A DNA stretch of 64,000 nucleotides from Pelecanus crispus (Eukaryota > Chordata > Aves > Pelecaniformes > Pelecanidae). Under the pieces are notes generated by a model. It worked only from the letters and a program-made list of their open reading frames with translations. It ran no database searches and was not told the DNA's origin. The DNA lies in assembly GCF_030463565.1 (NCBI RefSeq), contig NC_134644.1:152483967-152547966 (forward strand), written 5' to 3'. The translations under genes and the position numbers were made by a program. Of the stretch, positions 24,010-34,508 are shown in pieces; position 1 is the stretch's first letter; each line of letters begins with the position of its first letter.

Positions 24010-24420
24010 ATGCCCCTCTGCGCCGGGGCTCCGGGGAGCCGGGGAAAGGGGGGAGATCGGGGACGGGCTGGGAGGCGGTGGGATGGGAAAGAGGAGAAAA
24101 GCGGGAGGGGAGGGAAGGGGGTAACGGGAGGAGAAGGGGAGGGGATAGCTGGGGTTGGGGGGGGGCTAGTGGAGATAATAAAGCCGGGGAGGAGGGCGAG
24201 CAAAGCTGGGGAGAGCCGGGAGAGCGAGGATGGGGCGGAGGGCGTGAGCGGGGCGGCGGGGAGCCCTGCCCGCCGGTGGAGCCCTGCCCGGTGGCGCGAT
24301 GCTGCCCGGGTGGCGGCAGTGAGCGGGGAGCCGCCATGGGCTGCGGGGGCAGCAGGGCCGACGCCATCGAGCCCCGCTACTACGAGAGCTGGACGCGGGA
24401 GACCGAGTCCACCTGGCTGA
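24010..24420 (+). other. Upstream ORF overlapping the BAALC start
   Basis: An ATG at 24010 with G at -3 opens a 136-codon frame (Gly/Arg/Ala-rich, MPLCAG..) that runs past the BAALC ATG in another frame and stops at TGA 24418-24420. It matters only if transcription starts upstream of 24010. Shorter uORFs lie at 24083-24124 (13 codons), 24230-24247 (5 codons) and 24299-24322 (7 codons, ending 13 nt before the BAALC ATG). There is no sign that any encodes a conserved protein. If translated, they would lower BAALC translation. Confidence 0.4.
24103..24121 (+). promoter_or_regulatory. BAALC: G-quadruplex motif in BAALC promoter/leader
   Basis: Four G-runs (3, 4, 3 and 5 G) separated by 1-2 A, a textbook intramolecular G4 pattern. 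It lies about 215 bp upstream of the start codon on the coding strand. Further G-runs extend to about 24165. Confidence 0.6.
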
Positions 24421-24501
24421 CCAACACCGACTCCGAGAGCCCGCCGCAGGAGGCCGGCAGCGCCGAGGCCGGTGGCCGGGAGCAGGGCGGCCCGCGCCCC
24501 G
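24336..24501 (+). CDS. BAALC: BAALC coding exon 1
   Basis: Encodes the N-terminus of BAALC (brain and acute leukaemia, cytoplasmic), 55 codons plus the first base of a split Gly codon. The start MGCGGSRADAIEPRYYESWT is identical to human BAALC. The following RETESTWLT-TDSE is nearly identical, after which an acidic, Gly/Ala-rich stretch diverges. The family is known to be N-myristoylated at Gly2 and palmitoylated at Cys3. This places the protein at membrane rafts, where a CaMKII interaction has been reported. The ATG is in an excellent Kozak context (CCGCCATGG) and is the first ATG in its frame. The frame stays open upstream, but no in-frame ATG precedes it. The donor is G|GTGAGT at 24501/24502. 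Expression is linked to neural and haematopoietic progenitor cells in mammals. Confidence 0.97.
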
Positions 24502-25899
24502 GTGAGTGGGGGTCCCGCCGCGGGTGGGGAAGGGGCAAGGCCGTAACACAGATGCATGTACTGAGTGTGTCTAGGTGTGCATATCCACCTACCTGTCCGC
24601 TTTACCTGCTTTTCGGAGACCGTCTTTTTCTACCCCCCACCAAGACATGCAGACGCCGAAGTCCGTGCTTAAACCCCCCGTGGGTTCGCCGCGGCAGCGC
24701 GGGGCGCCCGGAGCATCCCCCCGGCCCTGCCGGCCCCTCCGCGGGCGGCCCTCCGCGCCCCCGGCCTCCCCTCCAGCCAGCTCCCCCAGTACCTGCGGAG
24801 CTGCTCGCGGCGGTGCTTGGTTACGAGGGACAGCGTAGAAATGCCACCAACTACGTGACAACATCACCAGAAGGGGAGACAACTTGGTCTTTGAGGCTCT
24901 TGTTGCGGGATGCTCCTTTTTAGCGAAACAAGTCATTTCGGTTTAACAGAAGGAAGAGGGAGTGATATGCCAGCCTTCTTCCACGCTGCCACAAATTAGG
25001 ATGATATATGAAAAAGAAAGCTGATCAGATGGTGGGCTGCACAGGAGCCGACCTACAAGTTTGAATTTCCCAGTTCTTGTCAGCGCAGTGCATGCTTCCT
25101 TGTGCACCCGCGTAGGTGCGTACTGTCCCTGCAGTAGGGACAGAGATGGGAAAGGGAATGAGGAGCTCTGACCTAATCTGGGGTTTAAAACATTTTCAGA
25201 ATTATTATGTATTGCAGTGGTATCTAGAAATCTCCATCTAGGTCCAGAAATTCATCATGTGAGATGTTGTACCAACACAACATGAAAATGGTTGCTGCTC
25301 CGGATAGGTTATAATTTGCATGTAAAGCAGTAAATGCCTATAGGCAGCTTCAGAGGAAAAGAAGTAGCTTTGCAGACTTTTATAGCGAGCTACAAAGCAC
25401 CAGGAGGAAATCATGAAAGTGCAGGAGTGAAAATTCACAAAGGTGGGCATCACAGGTCAACTGGAATAGGGAGATAATGACTCTGCGCTGACAGAAATAC
25501 AACAGGGAGGGAGAAGAAAAGTCATCAAGGGTCTGTGTTGTACTCCTGAAGGGTAAAGAAACACTTTGTAGTAATCACATGTGAAATTATGAGAATGTGA
25601 AGGTGAGTTGGTATATGAAATGCTGTATTAAAAAAGATTATATAAGGAATTTAAAGAGGTCCAAGATGATACCAGCTGTTAAGCTTGAATGACAGGTGAC
25701 AGTCTTGTCTCCAGCAATGAAGACACAGCACAGTGTTCCCTCAGTACCCATCCTTAGCATTATCTTAGCCATGTTTAAGTTGAGCTGGTGCCTAAACATC
25801 ATACACAGAAGCCAGATAGCCTGAGACTTGATATTGAATAGGAGGTGATAAAGAAGTAGATCAGTAAGTTTTCTTCATAGAAACATGTGATAATTGAAT

Positions 25900-26680
25900 T
25901 TATGTTTACAGATGAGACTACCAGAGATAAGGAGAAGAGGACAACACTCAAGTGCAATAGAGACTGATTAGGGTAAGAGAAACTCTTTACAAGAAAACTT
26001 TGCAGAAGAGATTAGAGAGGAAGGGAATGGGGAGAGGACAGACTAATAGGAGGAAAGGAAGGACTAGTAGGACTTCAGGAATGGTGAGACTCACCCTTCA
26101 ACACAGCCATGGTGGCAGCAGCTTAAGGCACCCGAGGAATGCACATTGGTCCCAATTAGTGCCTTGAAAGTCATAAAGTACTTCATTGCGAGCTGTTGTA
26201 GGGTAAAGCTTGAGGTAGGAAAGGAATAAGAAGAGGTACTCCAGGGACTAGAAGCAGCACATTCGGTGAATTTACAGATGAAAGGGAGAGGAAGCAGCAA
26301 TTGGAGGGGCAAATGAGGTCAAGTACGGGTTTGAGACATGAAGAGGAATACATGACTTCACTGTGAGAACTGAAAACTACCGAAGAGTGAGAGACAAAAG
26401 GGAAGAGTAAGGGAGGGGATAAGAGCAGGATGGGGGAGATGAGGAGATGGAGCCTGACATTGGCGTAAGTAGAGGTAGGAAACTTCTGTCACTGGGACAT
26501 AGAAAGGGAGGAGGCAGGCAGGGAAGGGGGACCAGCCCAAGGCGGCTGGGGAGAAGAGGGTGAAGTCGTTCTTTGTCATTTTTTGCTTGGAATAAATTGG
26601 TGAAATTCTGTGAAGAGAGAGAATCAGAGGCAGGATGAAGGAAAGGTTTCAGGAAAAAGACAAAAGCAGTAAAAGGTGGC
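25900..26680 (+). other. Purine-rich (GA) strand-asymmetric block
   Basis: The plus strand is dominated by A and G over roughly 780 bp, most clearly 25990-26070 and 26340-26560, with few pyrimidine runs. No repeat family was recognised. Composition makes the minus-strand frames Ser/Pro/Leu-rich, and they are not genes. Confidence 0.5.
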
Positions 26681-27859
26681 GGTGACTGTCAACACGTTTC
26701 AACTAAGTGGAAAAAACAGCACCAGACATTGGACATCAAAATGGAAAGAGGGGTAAATTGCTCAAGGATGAAAGAATATATGGTATACAGGATCAGCAAG
26801 CATATCAATGAGGAAAGGGTTAGTAACTACTGTATATTAATCTTAGTAATCTCATCCCACCCCAAAATTTCATTATACACATCTCTTTTTGTCAGCCAGC
26901 TTCTGTGCCTGATCTCATTGGAACTGTATGTATTTGTGTAGCCAAATGTTTGTATCTTTACTAAAGCATTTTGAAAGCTAAAATATTATTAAATTAAAAA
27001 GGAAGTCATCAGTTTTTTTTAATTTTCCCTTCACTTTCCTTTCTTCCTGTTTCAACTGATCCTTTCTTAGAATATTTGTTCACTTCCCTACTTGATTTGT
27101 TACATCCATTTTAATAAAGGGTATTGCAATCTCCCTATTTTTTACAGGAAGTCATATAGGACAATATCAGTTGTTATAATATAGCTAAAATAAGACAGAC
27201 AACTTTTCCTAGGTTCACAGCAAGTCACTAACAGCCACGAATGTAGGCGGTAGCACCTGGTTGCAGAACACTGCTGAGGCTTTGACAATGCTGAACAGGG
27301 TAAATTGATACGGCTGAAGAGGGGTAGAAAAGTAAGAAATAACTTCATGAAGCACTGCGGGTGGTGAAACTGAAAGACATCTTCTAGAAGATAAGCGTAC
27401 ATACTGTTCATAGGGAGAGTGGCTTCCAGGATGGAGGAAAAAAGGAAAGACTCGCAGTGAGCTCATACAACAGTGCAGTTTCTCTTAAGAACATCCATTG
27501 CTATGTAAGCACAGAACTTTTCACAGGATTCAGCTACTGTGTAGGCTATAGCTGGGGAAAATAATAGACTACATTTCTGCTTAGTAACCGTTCCTTGATC
27601 CTTGCAACCCTTTGCACAAATTGCCTTCTCTTTTTGAGGGTCTGATTCAGCTAAGTGGAAGTGTTAGCACAAGTAATGACTTTCTGGGGAAGTAAGAATC
27701 TGCAGGAGCAGGCAAGTCCCCAGGGCAGTCACCATGGGTTACAAGCAAACCGCAAGGAAAAGGTTGAATTAACAAAAACTGCACAAAAACTGTCAAGTAT
27801 TTTGGAACACATTTGCATACCCTGCTGTATTACATTGGGATAACTTGCTGATAAATATA

Positions 27860-27874
27860 TGTGTGTGTGTGTGT
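27860..27874. repeat. (TG)n microsatellite
   Basis: Seven TG units plus T, preceded by short ATAT sequence. Confidence 0.8.
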
Positions 27875-28149
27875 AGGCTAGTAACTCGAGCTGCATAATT
27901 TCCTACCAGAAACCAATACTGTGAAAGTATATAGTATATATATCAACTATAACAAAATCTGTTGTTTGTTTGTTTTAAAGCAGGCTTTAAGTCATCTTAT
28001 TTCTATTTCTTTCCATTTTTCAGTGGCCAAGTTAGCTGCTGTATTCAATTATTTTGTCTTTATTATACTCGAAAATGCCTCAGAGCGGATAAAGCAAGCA
28101 TGTGGCCTCGTGGTCAGAGAGACCTCACAATCATGATTTAGCTCATGGG

Positions 28150-28260
28150 CTGCCAACTCCTTAGGACAGGATTTGTCCTTACTGTTTTCCAACAGTGACC
28201 AGCACAGTAAGACCACCCCAGTCTTGGCTGCAGATTGTTCCTGAAATGCAAATAAAACCA
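28150..28260 (+). repeat. Possible ancient amniote retroposon tail
   Basis: 'ctccttaggacagg..tgtcctt', 'ccaacagtgaccagcacagtaagacc', 'cccagtcttggctgcag' and a closing 'aaatgcaaataaa' resemble the eroded 3' end of an ancient L3/CR1-like element shared by amniotes. Divergence is high and the assignment is tentative. Confidence 0.3.
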
Positions 28261-28775
28261 ATTAATTTTTAAATGATGTAACAACCAAGTAAAAAATCAT
28301 TCTCTTGCATCAGAACTGAAAAGCTGCATACTGATTGCCTCAGGACTCCTTGGTTCAGTGCCTCAACTAATAAAACATTTGTTTATTTTTTTTATCATTA
28401 CCTGACTCACAGTATCGGCTAAGGCTTTAAAAACAATTGTTTTTTATTCTTTGTACTTTGCATTATTTCTATGGTAAAGCCTTTTCTCCTGAAGCATATT
28501 AAAGAAAAACATTATCCAGTTTTCCCACAGACTCAGCGGATGCACTTGGGAGGAAAACTTGCTCATGGCATCAGCAAGTGTTGCTGCAATCAGTGGTCTG
28601 TCAGGAATGGAATCTGCAATTTAGGATCGGTTCATTCCCTAGTGAAGACATTTGCAAAATAGCTATGAAATGGGAGTAGAATTGAGTCCTTTGTAAAATA
28701 CATAAATAAAATCAGAGGAATTCAGGAGAAATTTTATCAGTATCTAGCAATCTGGCTGGCTAACAGTTTACCTTG

Positions 28776-28836
28776 CATAGAATCATAGAATGCTTTGGGT
28801 TGGAAGGGACCTTGAGAGATCATCGAGCCCAACTTG
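28776..28836 (-). mobile_element. CR1 3'-tail fragment
   Basis: 'catagaatcatagaatgctttgggttggaagggaccttgagagatcatcgagcccaac' is the complement of the CR1 3' terminus with about two octamer units. Nothing beyond 60 bp is recognisable, so this is a very 5'-truncated insertion. Confidence 0.85.
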
Positions 28837-30339
28837 TCTTTAATACAGTTGTGCATTTATGAATAATTCTTGGCTTAAATGATTTGCTTATGCTGCTACT
28901 CTGCTATTTTGTGATCACTGACAAGTCTGGGAACTTTTATAGAGCAAGTTCATCTTTGCAGTTAGCCTCTGATCGAGACTCAGTATGCAGAACCCAGGGT
29001 TTCAGAGGTAACCTTTCATAGAGAAGTTTTTGAAAATTGCTTTTCCATCCTTTACAGTAGGAGTGGCTGGAAGCAGCCAAGAGCCAGGCTGTGTGAGCAC
29101 CAGTTGCCATAACAACAGGAACTGGTGCTGGCTTGGACCAGAGCTGCAGTCATCTGCTCTTTCGTTTACCAGGTACACGTAAAGTTAAAAGCTTAACAGA
29201 AATGCATAAGCAAGCATCAGGTGGTAAATGAAGAACTTTGGTGCAGCCGATTCAGTTAAAAAATGTCGATGATACGTATTTGGCCCATCAAAACATACTA
29301 AGTGACCTCGCTCCACCACCTCTAGAAGTATTTTTAAATTAATTCTTTATTAATAAATATCAACTGCCATATAAAAAGGAAGAGTCCATAGCAAGCAAAT
29401 TTTTTTTTTTAAAGTAGAAATAATTGATAGATGAGAAAATTTCTTCTATTATGAGCTTTCAGCTCGCTATTTTGTGAGATGTATTAGACTCAATTTCTGG
29501 AAAAACTTCAATCTTGTTTAATGGTAAGTGGTTAGTGACATTCAGGTACTGTGTGAAGCCTCCTGAAAGGTCCTGGTGTCTCAGCTGAGAGCAGCCACCC
29601 CATGCCTCTGCGGCAGGGGCTGGGCAGGGATCTCCAGCTGCCTGCTCCTTCCTTGGCAGCCTCTTCGATGCACTTTCTGCACTTTCTTGCACTATTTTCT
29701 CAAAGCACTGCAAAAGCTGTAAAAAAATAATAAAAAGTATTTTTAAATATACTATGGTAACTTTTCCACAAGGTCTCTTAGTCTCTGGTTAATTCCCATT
29801 TAGCTAATGGCCAACATTCTTGCTAAATCCCTCCTGCAGTCTAAAGCAGACCTACTAGGATTGATTGCCCAGAGTTTGCCCCAGTATAGTCATTTACCTG
29901 CGGATAAAATAAATTCACTAAAAATGCGATCTACACGAACACTTGAATTACATGAAAGGCTTTCCTAGCTGTCACAGTACCAGAAAGGAGAAAGGTTGTT
30001 GAGCATCAATAGAGATGACTTGCAGGCGAGATAATTTGGAACCTTCACTCTGGATAATTTTCTAGTGGAAAAAAAAATCCTTCTTGCAGCATTGAAATCT
30101 TTCATCAGAAAAATTTTCTTAGTTATTGAGAGCCAAAAGGTTGTCATTAACTACATGAAGTGCTGTTGCCCTCTGCCGCTGTGGTGGGGAGGAAGGATGG
30201 TGAGGGAGGAAGAGTCTCTGAAAGGGTCTGAGCAGGAACCAGAGCGGTGGTTTTTGGCAATGATAGGTCCTGCCTGCAGGATGCTCAGAAGGAAATTGCT
30301 CTGCAAAATCCTTCTTCTTGTGGAAAAAGCTCTTCTCCA

Positions 30340-30380
30340 CCCCCCCTCCCGCCGCCGCCCCCCCCCCCCCCCCCCCCCCC
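30340..30380. repeat. C-rich low-complexity tract with 23-bp poly-C
   Basis: A C-rich stretch ends in an uninterrupted run of 23 C (30358-30380). On the complementary strand it is poly-G. Exact length is likely to vary and to be error-prone in sequencing. The proline-rich frame read through it is not a gene. Confidence 0.9.
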
Positions 30381-31882
30381 TTTGTATCCTGATTCAGGAC
30401 ACTTTAAAGCTATTTTTTCTTTTCCTCAGGAATGATTTTAGACTTTCTGGCCAGTTCTAATCCTGTATTTTCCAGTTTAGGAATGTATAGTTCAAAACTA
30501 ACACTTAAAAATGGAATTAGCTTTAACTGAAGACTCCTGCCAATCTCAAAGTAGAGGTGTAACGTATTTCATACAGGAAACACAGTTCAGAGTGCAACTT
30601 ACCTCATTGCCCATGCATTAAAATTTCCAAGTTGAGTATATATTGCAGTAATCCAGCATTTAAGTGACAGAAGTCTGTCTTTTCTGTACCTGTAGTCAGG
30701 TATAGAAATGTATTTCTTAATAGAAACAGAACTGTTATCGCTAGTCCCACTTTTTTCTCAGGTATTCCTGCAGTTTAAAAATGAAATAAATTTATTGCAG
30801 TTAAAAAAATCTGAGATTCAAAGTCGGGTTTTATCTTAAATTGAAATACAGTAATAGTTAAGACTCAGAAACTGAATGATCAAAGCCATGAGTTTATTGT
30901 AAGGCTTTTTGTTTGACTCGCATAATGCAGCACTCTTTTCTAGATCACGTGGATAATATTTTGAAAACTGTGTGAATGCGTGCATTTCTGGGCAGTGGTT
31001 TTGCATGAAAAAAGTGGCTTGGTCCATTACTGTACGCAAATAACTAATGCGTTCCTATCCCAATTTTATTATCTGATGAGTACATGCATAATTACTTCCC
31101 TAGACCATCACACTGCCTTTTCTCTTGTTTAGGAAAAATACAGGTTAAAAGTAAAGCAAACAGATAGATGGGGGAGCAACATTTTACTGATTAGCATGGG
31201 CGGCTGTAGGCTGCGAGGCAGGATTTTCCATTTTAAGGTTTTCCTGAATCCACTGAGCCCCTCCAGATTGTTTCTGCATTGCTGCTTGCTTGACTGAGCT
31301 TTAAATTTTAAGCATCTGATGAAAAAGAAGTAATATTGAGCCTCTCATTCCTCCTGTAAGATCGTGGATTCAGGCTAGCCTTTTCAGATGGATGCTAGCT
31401 ACTGAAGAGCAAAATAATCAGCCAATACCTCTGTTGATTGACTGGTTTTTTTATTTTTTTACCAGTTTCCTAGCAATGCATATGGTCATGTTTCTGTCTC
31501 TGTACGTTTCATCTGGATATTGTCTTCACGTTGCAACTGTCACTCTTGTAAACTGCTAGTATTTCCCAGGTGGGCCATCAGTACTGTTTTAAGCACTTGC
31601 TGTGTTAAAAGTATGAATTTCTGCCACTTGCATAAAGCTGGTGCCCAATTGCTTTCTGAGTGTTTAGCACTGACTGTGGAAAAGACGAAAAAAATTTCAT
31701 GGCTTTATCTAGTAGATTGTTATGGCTGCTGACATTAGGTTTTAATGCAGCTACTGCCCTCATTTTAGGATGAATGCTAAACATGAGTGACAACTTTTTC
31801 ACATACAGACAGCTTGAGCCAAGGCATTTTATGATTGCAGTCATACCATGAACCAATTAAGTCATCAGTATCCTTTCATATA

Positions 31883-31965
31883 TTCATAGACTGTAAGGAT
31901 GGAAATATCATCTGGCCATACAGACCACTAGTCCTTCCTGAATTAATTCCCATATGGAACATACC
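31883..31965 (-). repeat. Possible ancient CR1-like retroposon remnant
   Basis: 'tcatagactgtaaggatggaaatatcatctggccatacagacc' followed by 'cctgaattaattcccat' matches, with gaps, a widespread old amniote element tail. Low similarity, tentative. Confidence 0.3.
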
Positions 31966-32368
31966 TTTGGGACGTTGAGACTTAACTGACAGCTTTCCAG
32001 TGGCCGACATTTCACCTAAGCCTTTGTAAATTAGGTCAGTAGCTAATCAGTCATTGTTAAAATACATGTCTAATGTCTTAGCTGGACCCGTTAGCTTCAA
32101 TTTCCAGCTGCTGAACCTTGGTGAGCAAAACTGAAGAGTCATTTCAGCTCAAGTTTTATGTACATTTAGATGCTTTTCATAAGGACTTCTGTTTAGTCTG
32201 CCTAAATATTTTTGCTGCTCCTCAGTATGATTAATTGAAATGATACTATCTACTCATCGTAAAATTCCATGTATGATTAGCTAGGTAATGAGAACGATAA
32301 TAATACTTCCAATTTCAGTGTTGGAAATTAGTCTAAAACATGAGTGATGTTTCTTTACCACATCCTGA

Positions 32369-34384
32369 AGGAACAGGAAAGAGCAGGTGAAGGAGAAGGA
32401 AGGACCATGTGAAGTCTTAAGGGCGCAGGAGCAGGCTGTCCCCGTGTGTCGTAAGACCAACTGGAGGGGAAATCGACCGGCCTGGCTGAATAGGGAGCTT
32501 TTGCGGGGACTCAGGGAAAAAAGGAGAGTCTACCGCCTTTGGCAGAAGGGGCGGGCAGCTCAGGAGGAGTACAGGGATCTTGTTAGGTCCTGCAGGGAGG
32601 AAATTAGAAAGGCAAAAGCCCAGCTAGAACTCAATCTGGCCAGTGCTGTAAAAGACAATAAAAAATGCTTTTATAAGTACATCAGCAATAAAAGGAGAGC
32701 CAAGGAGGATCTCCATTCTTTGCTGGATGTGGGGGGGAACATTGTCACCGAGGACAAGGAAAAGGCTGAAGTACTTAACGCCTTCTTTGCCTCTGTGTTC
32801 AACAGCCAGACCGGTCATCCCCAGGGTACTCAGGCCCTTGAGCAAGAGGATAGGGATAGGGACCAGAATGGAGCCCTCATAGTCCAGGAGGAAGCAGTTA
32901 ATGACCTGCTATGCCACCTGGACGCTCACAAGTCTATGGGGCCGGATGGGATCCACCCAAGAGTACTGAGGGAGCTGGCAGAGGAGCTTGCCAAGCCACT
33001 TTCCATCATCTATCAACAGTCCTGGTTAACAGGGGAGGTCCCTGATGACTGGAGGCTTGCCAATGTGACGCCCATCTACAAGAAGGGCCGGAAGGAGGAC
33101 CCGGGGAACTACAGGCCTGTCAGCCTGACCTCGGTGCCGGGGAAGATTATGGAGAGGTTCATCTTGAGCGAACTCCACAGGCAAGTACAGGTCAACCAGG
33201 GGATCAGGCCCAGCCAGCATGGGTTCACAAAAGGCAGGTCCTGCTTGACCAACCTGATCTCCTTCTATGACCTGGTGACCCGCCTGGTAGATGATGGAAA
33301 GGCTGTGGATGTCATCTACCTCGACTTTAGCAAAGCTTTTGACACCGTCTCGCATAATATCCTCCTCGGGAAGCTGGCAGCTCACGGCTTAGACAGGCAT
33401 ACTCTTCACTGGGTAAAGAACTGGTTGGGTGGCCGAGCCCAGAGAGTAGTGATAAATGGTGTTAAGTCCAGTTGGTGGCCGGTCACGAGCGGTGTTCCCC
33501 AGGGCTCTGTTTTAGGGCCAGTCTTGTTCAATATCTTTATCAATGATCTGGATGAGGGGATCGAGTGCACCCTCAGTAAGTTTGCAGACGACACCAAATT
33601 GGGTGGGAGTGTCGATCTGCTCGAGGGTAGGATGGCCCTGCAGAGGGACCTGGACAGGCTGGATCGATGGGCCGTGGCCAACTGTATGAGGTTCAACAAG
33701 GCCAAGTGCCGGGTCCTGCACTTCGGTCACAACAACCCCATGCAACGCTACAGGCTTGGGGAGGAGTGGCTGGAAAGCTGCCTGGCCGAAAAGGACCTGG
33801 GGGTGTTAGTAGATAGCCGGCTGAACATGAGCCAGCAGTGTGCCCAGGTGGCCAAGAAGGCCAACAGCATCCTGGCTTGTATCAGGAATGCTGTGGCCAG
33901 CAGGAGCAGGGAGGTGATTGTCCCCCTGTACTCGGCGCTGGTGAGGCCGCACCTGGAATACTGTGTCCAGTTTTGGGCCCCTCACTACAAGAAAGACATT
34001 GAGGTGCTGGAGCGTGTTCAGAGGCGGGCAACGAAGCTGGTGAAGGGTCTGGAGAACAAGTCTTATGAGGAGCGGCTGAGGGAACTGGGGTTGTTTAGCC
34101 TGGAGAAGAGGAGGCTGAGGGGAGACCTTATCACTCTCTACAACTACCTGAAAGGAGGTTGTAGTGAGGTGGGTGTTGGTCTCTTCTCCCAAGTAGCTAG
34201 CGATAGGACAAGAAGAAATGGGCTTAAGCTGCGCCAGGGGAGGTTTAGGTTGGAAATTAGGAAAAATTTCTTTACAGAAAGGGTGGTCAGGCATTGGAAC
34301 AGGCTGCCCAGAGAGGTGGTGGAGTCACCATCCCTGGAGGCGTTTAAAAAACGGGTAGATGTGGCACTTCGGGATATGGTTTAG
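32369..34384 (+). pseudogene. CR1 ORF2 reverse-transcriptase frame, 5'-truncated
   Basis: A single frame runs from after TGA 32366-32368 to TAG 34382-34384. The 665-codon stretch counted from 32387 begins at GTG, not ATG, and the first Met in the frame is deep inside (KSMGPDG, about residue 184). The fragment therefore has no native start of its own. Counting from 32387, blocks include [15 protein letters not shown] (about 23-37), [18 protein letters not shown] (about 226-243), motif [10 protein letters not shown] (Asp 313), motif [12 protein letters not shown] (368-378) and motif C FADD (399-402). After these comes the CR1 C-terminal region ending in [18 protein letters not shown]. All reverse-transcriptase catalytic aspartates are present. 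The apurinic-type endonuclease that normally precedes is absent, so autonomous activity is not expected. Confidence 0.9.
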
Positions 34385-34476
34385 TCTGGTCTACCCTTGA
34401 TTAGTCTAGAGTGGGCTTGGTAGTGTAGGTTAATGGTTGGACTGGATGATCTTAAAGGTCTTTTCCAACCTAGATG

Positions 34477-34508
34477 ATTCTATGATTCTATGATTCTATG
34501 ATTCTATG
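34477..34508 (+). repeat. CR1 3' octamer array (ATTCTATG)4
   Basis: Four exact tandem octamers mark the 3' end of the CR1 insertion. This tail is the signature recognised by the CR1 machinery. Confidence 0.95.

Larger units (their letters stand above)
23935..24840. promoter_or_regulatory. BAALC: CpG island spanning the BAALC promoter and exon 1
   Basis: GC content and CpG density jump abruptly against the AT-rich surroundings. The G-rich strand is the coding strand upstream of the start codon, and C-rich sequence follows downstream of exon 1. There is no TATA box. This is the expected promoter architecture of BAALC, whose human promoter is also CpG-rich. The long overlapping frames on both strands here (up to 281 and 233 codons) are products of high GC, and several begin at GTG. 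Confidence 0.85.
32369..34508 (+). mobile_element. CR1 LINE, 5'-truncated, well preserved
   Basis: Includes the C-terminal two thirds of CR1 ORF2, a short 3'UTR (34385-34476, with 'ggactggatgatcttaaaggtcttttccaacct') and four perfect copies of the diagnostic octamer ATTCTATG (34477-34508). CR1 elements copy themselves by target-primed reverse transcription. The endonuclease domain and 5' end are missing, as in most CR1 insertions. The unbroken reading frame and perfect tail indicate a relatively young insertion. It lies in BAALC intron 1 in the same orientation as the gene. A clear target-site duplication was not found, which is usual for CR1. Confidence 0.95.

Noticed and set aside
23856..24557. 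Long open frames on the minus strand across the CpG island (233, 150 and 127 codons)
   Set aside because: Pro/Ala/Arg/Ser-rich peptides typical of stop-poor GC-rich DNA. They lie antisense to BAALC exon 1 with no domain.
24078..24923. 281-codon plus-strand frame that includes BAALC exon 1, as an extended BAALC N-terminus
   Set aside because: It begins at GTG and has no ATG before MGCGG. The part after 24501 reads through the splice donor into the intron. The myristoylation signal requires the MGC start.
30065..30460. 131-codon frame with polyproline
   Set aside because: The polyproline comes from the poly-C tract, and the rest has no similarity.
33026..34294. Minus-strand frames of 77-162 codons inside the CR1
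   Set aside because: Antisense shadows of the CR1 reverse-transcriptase frame.
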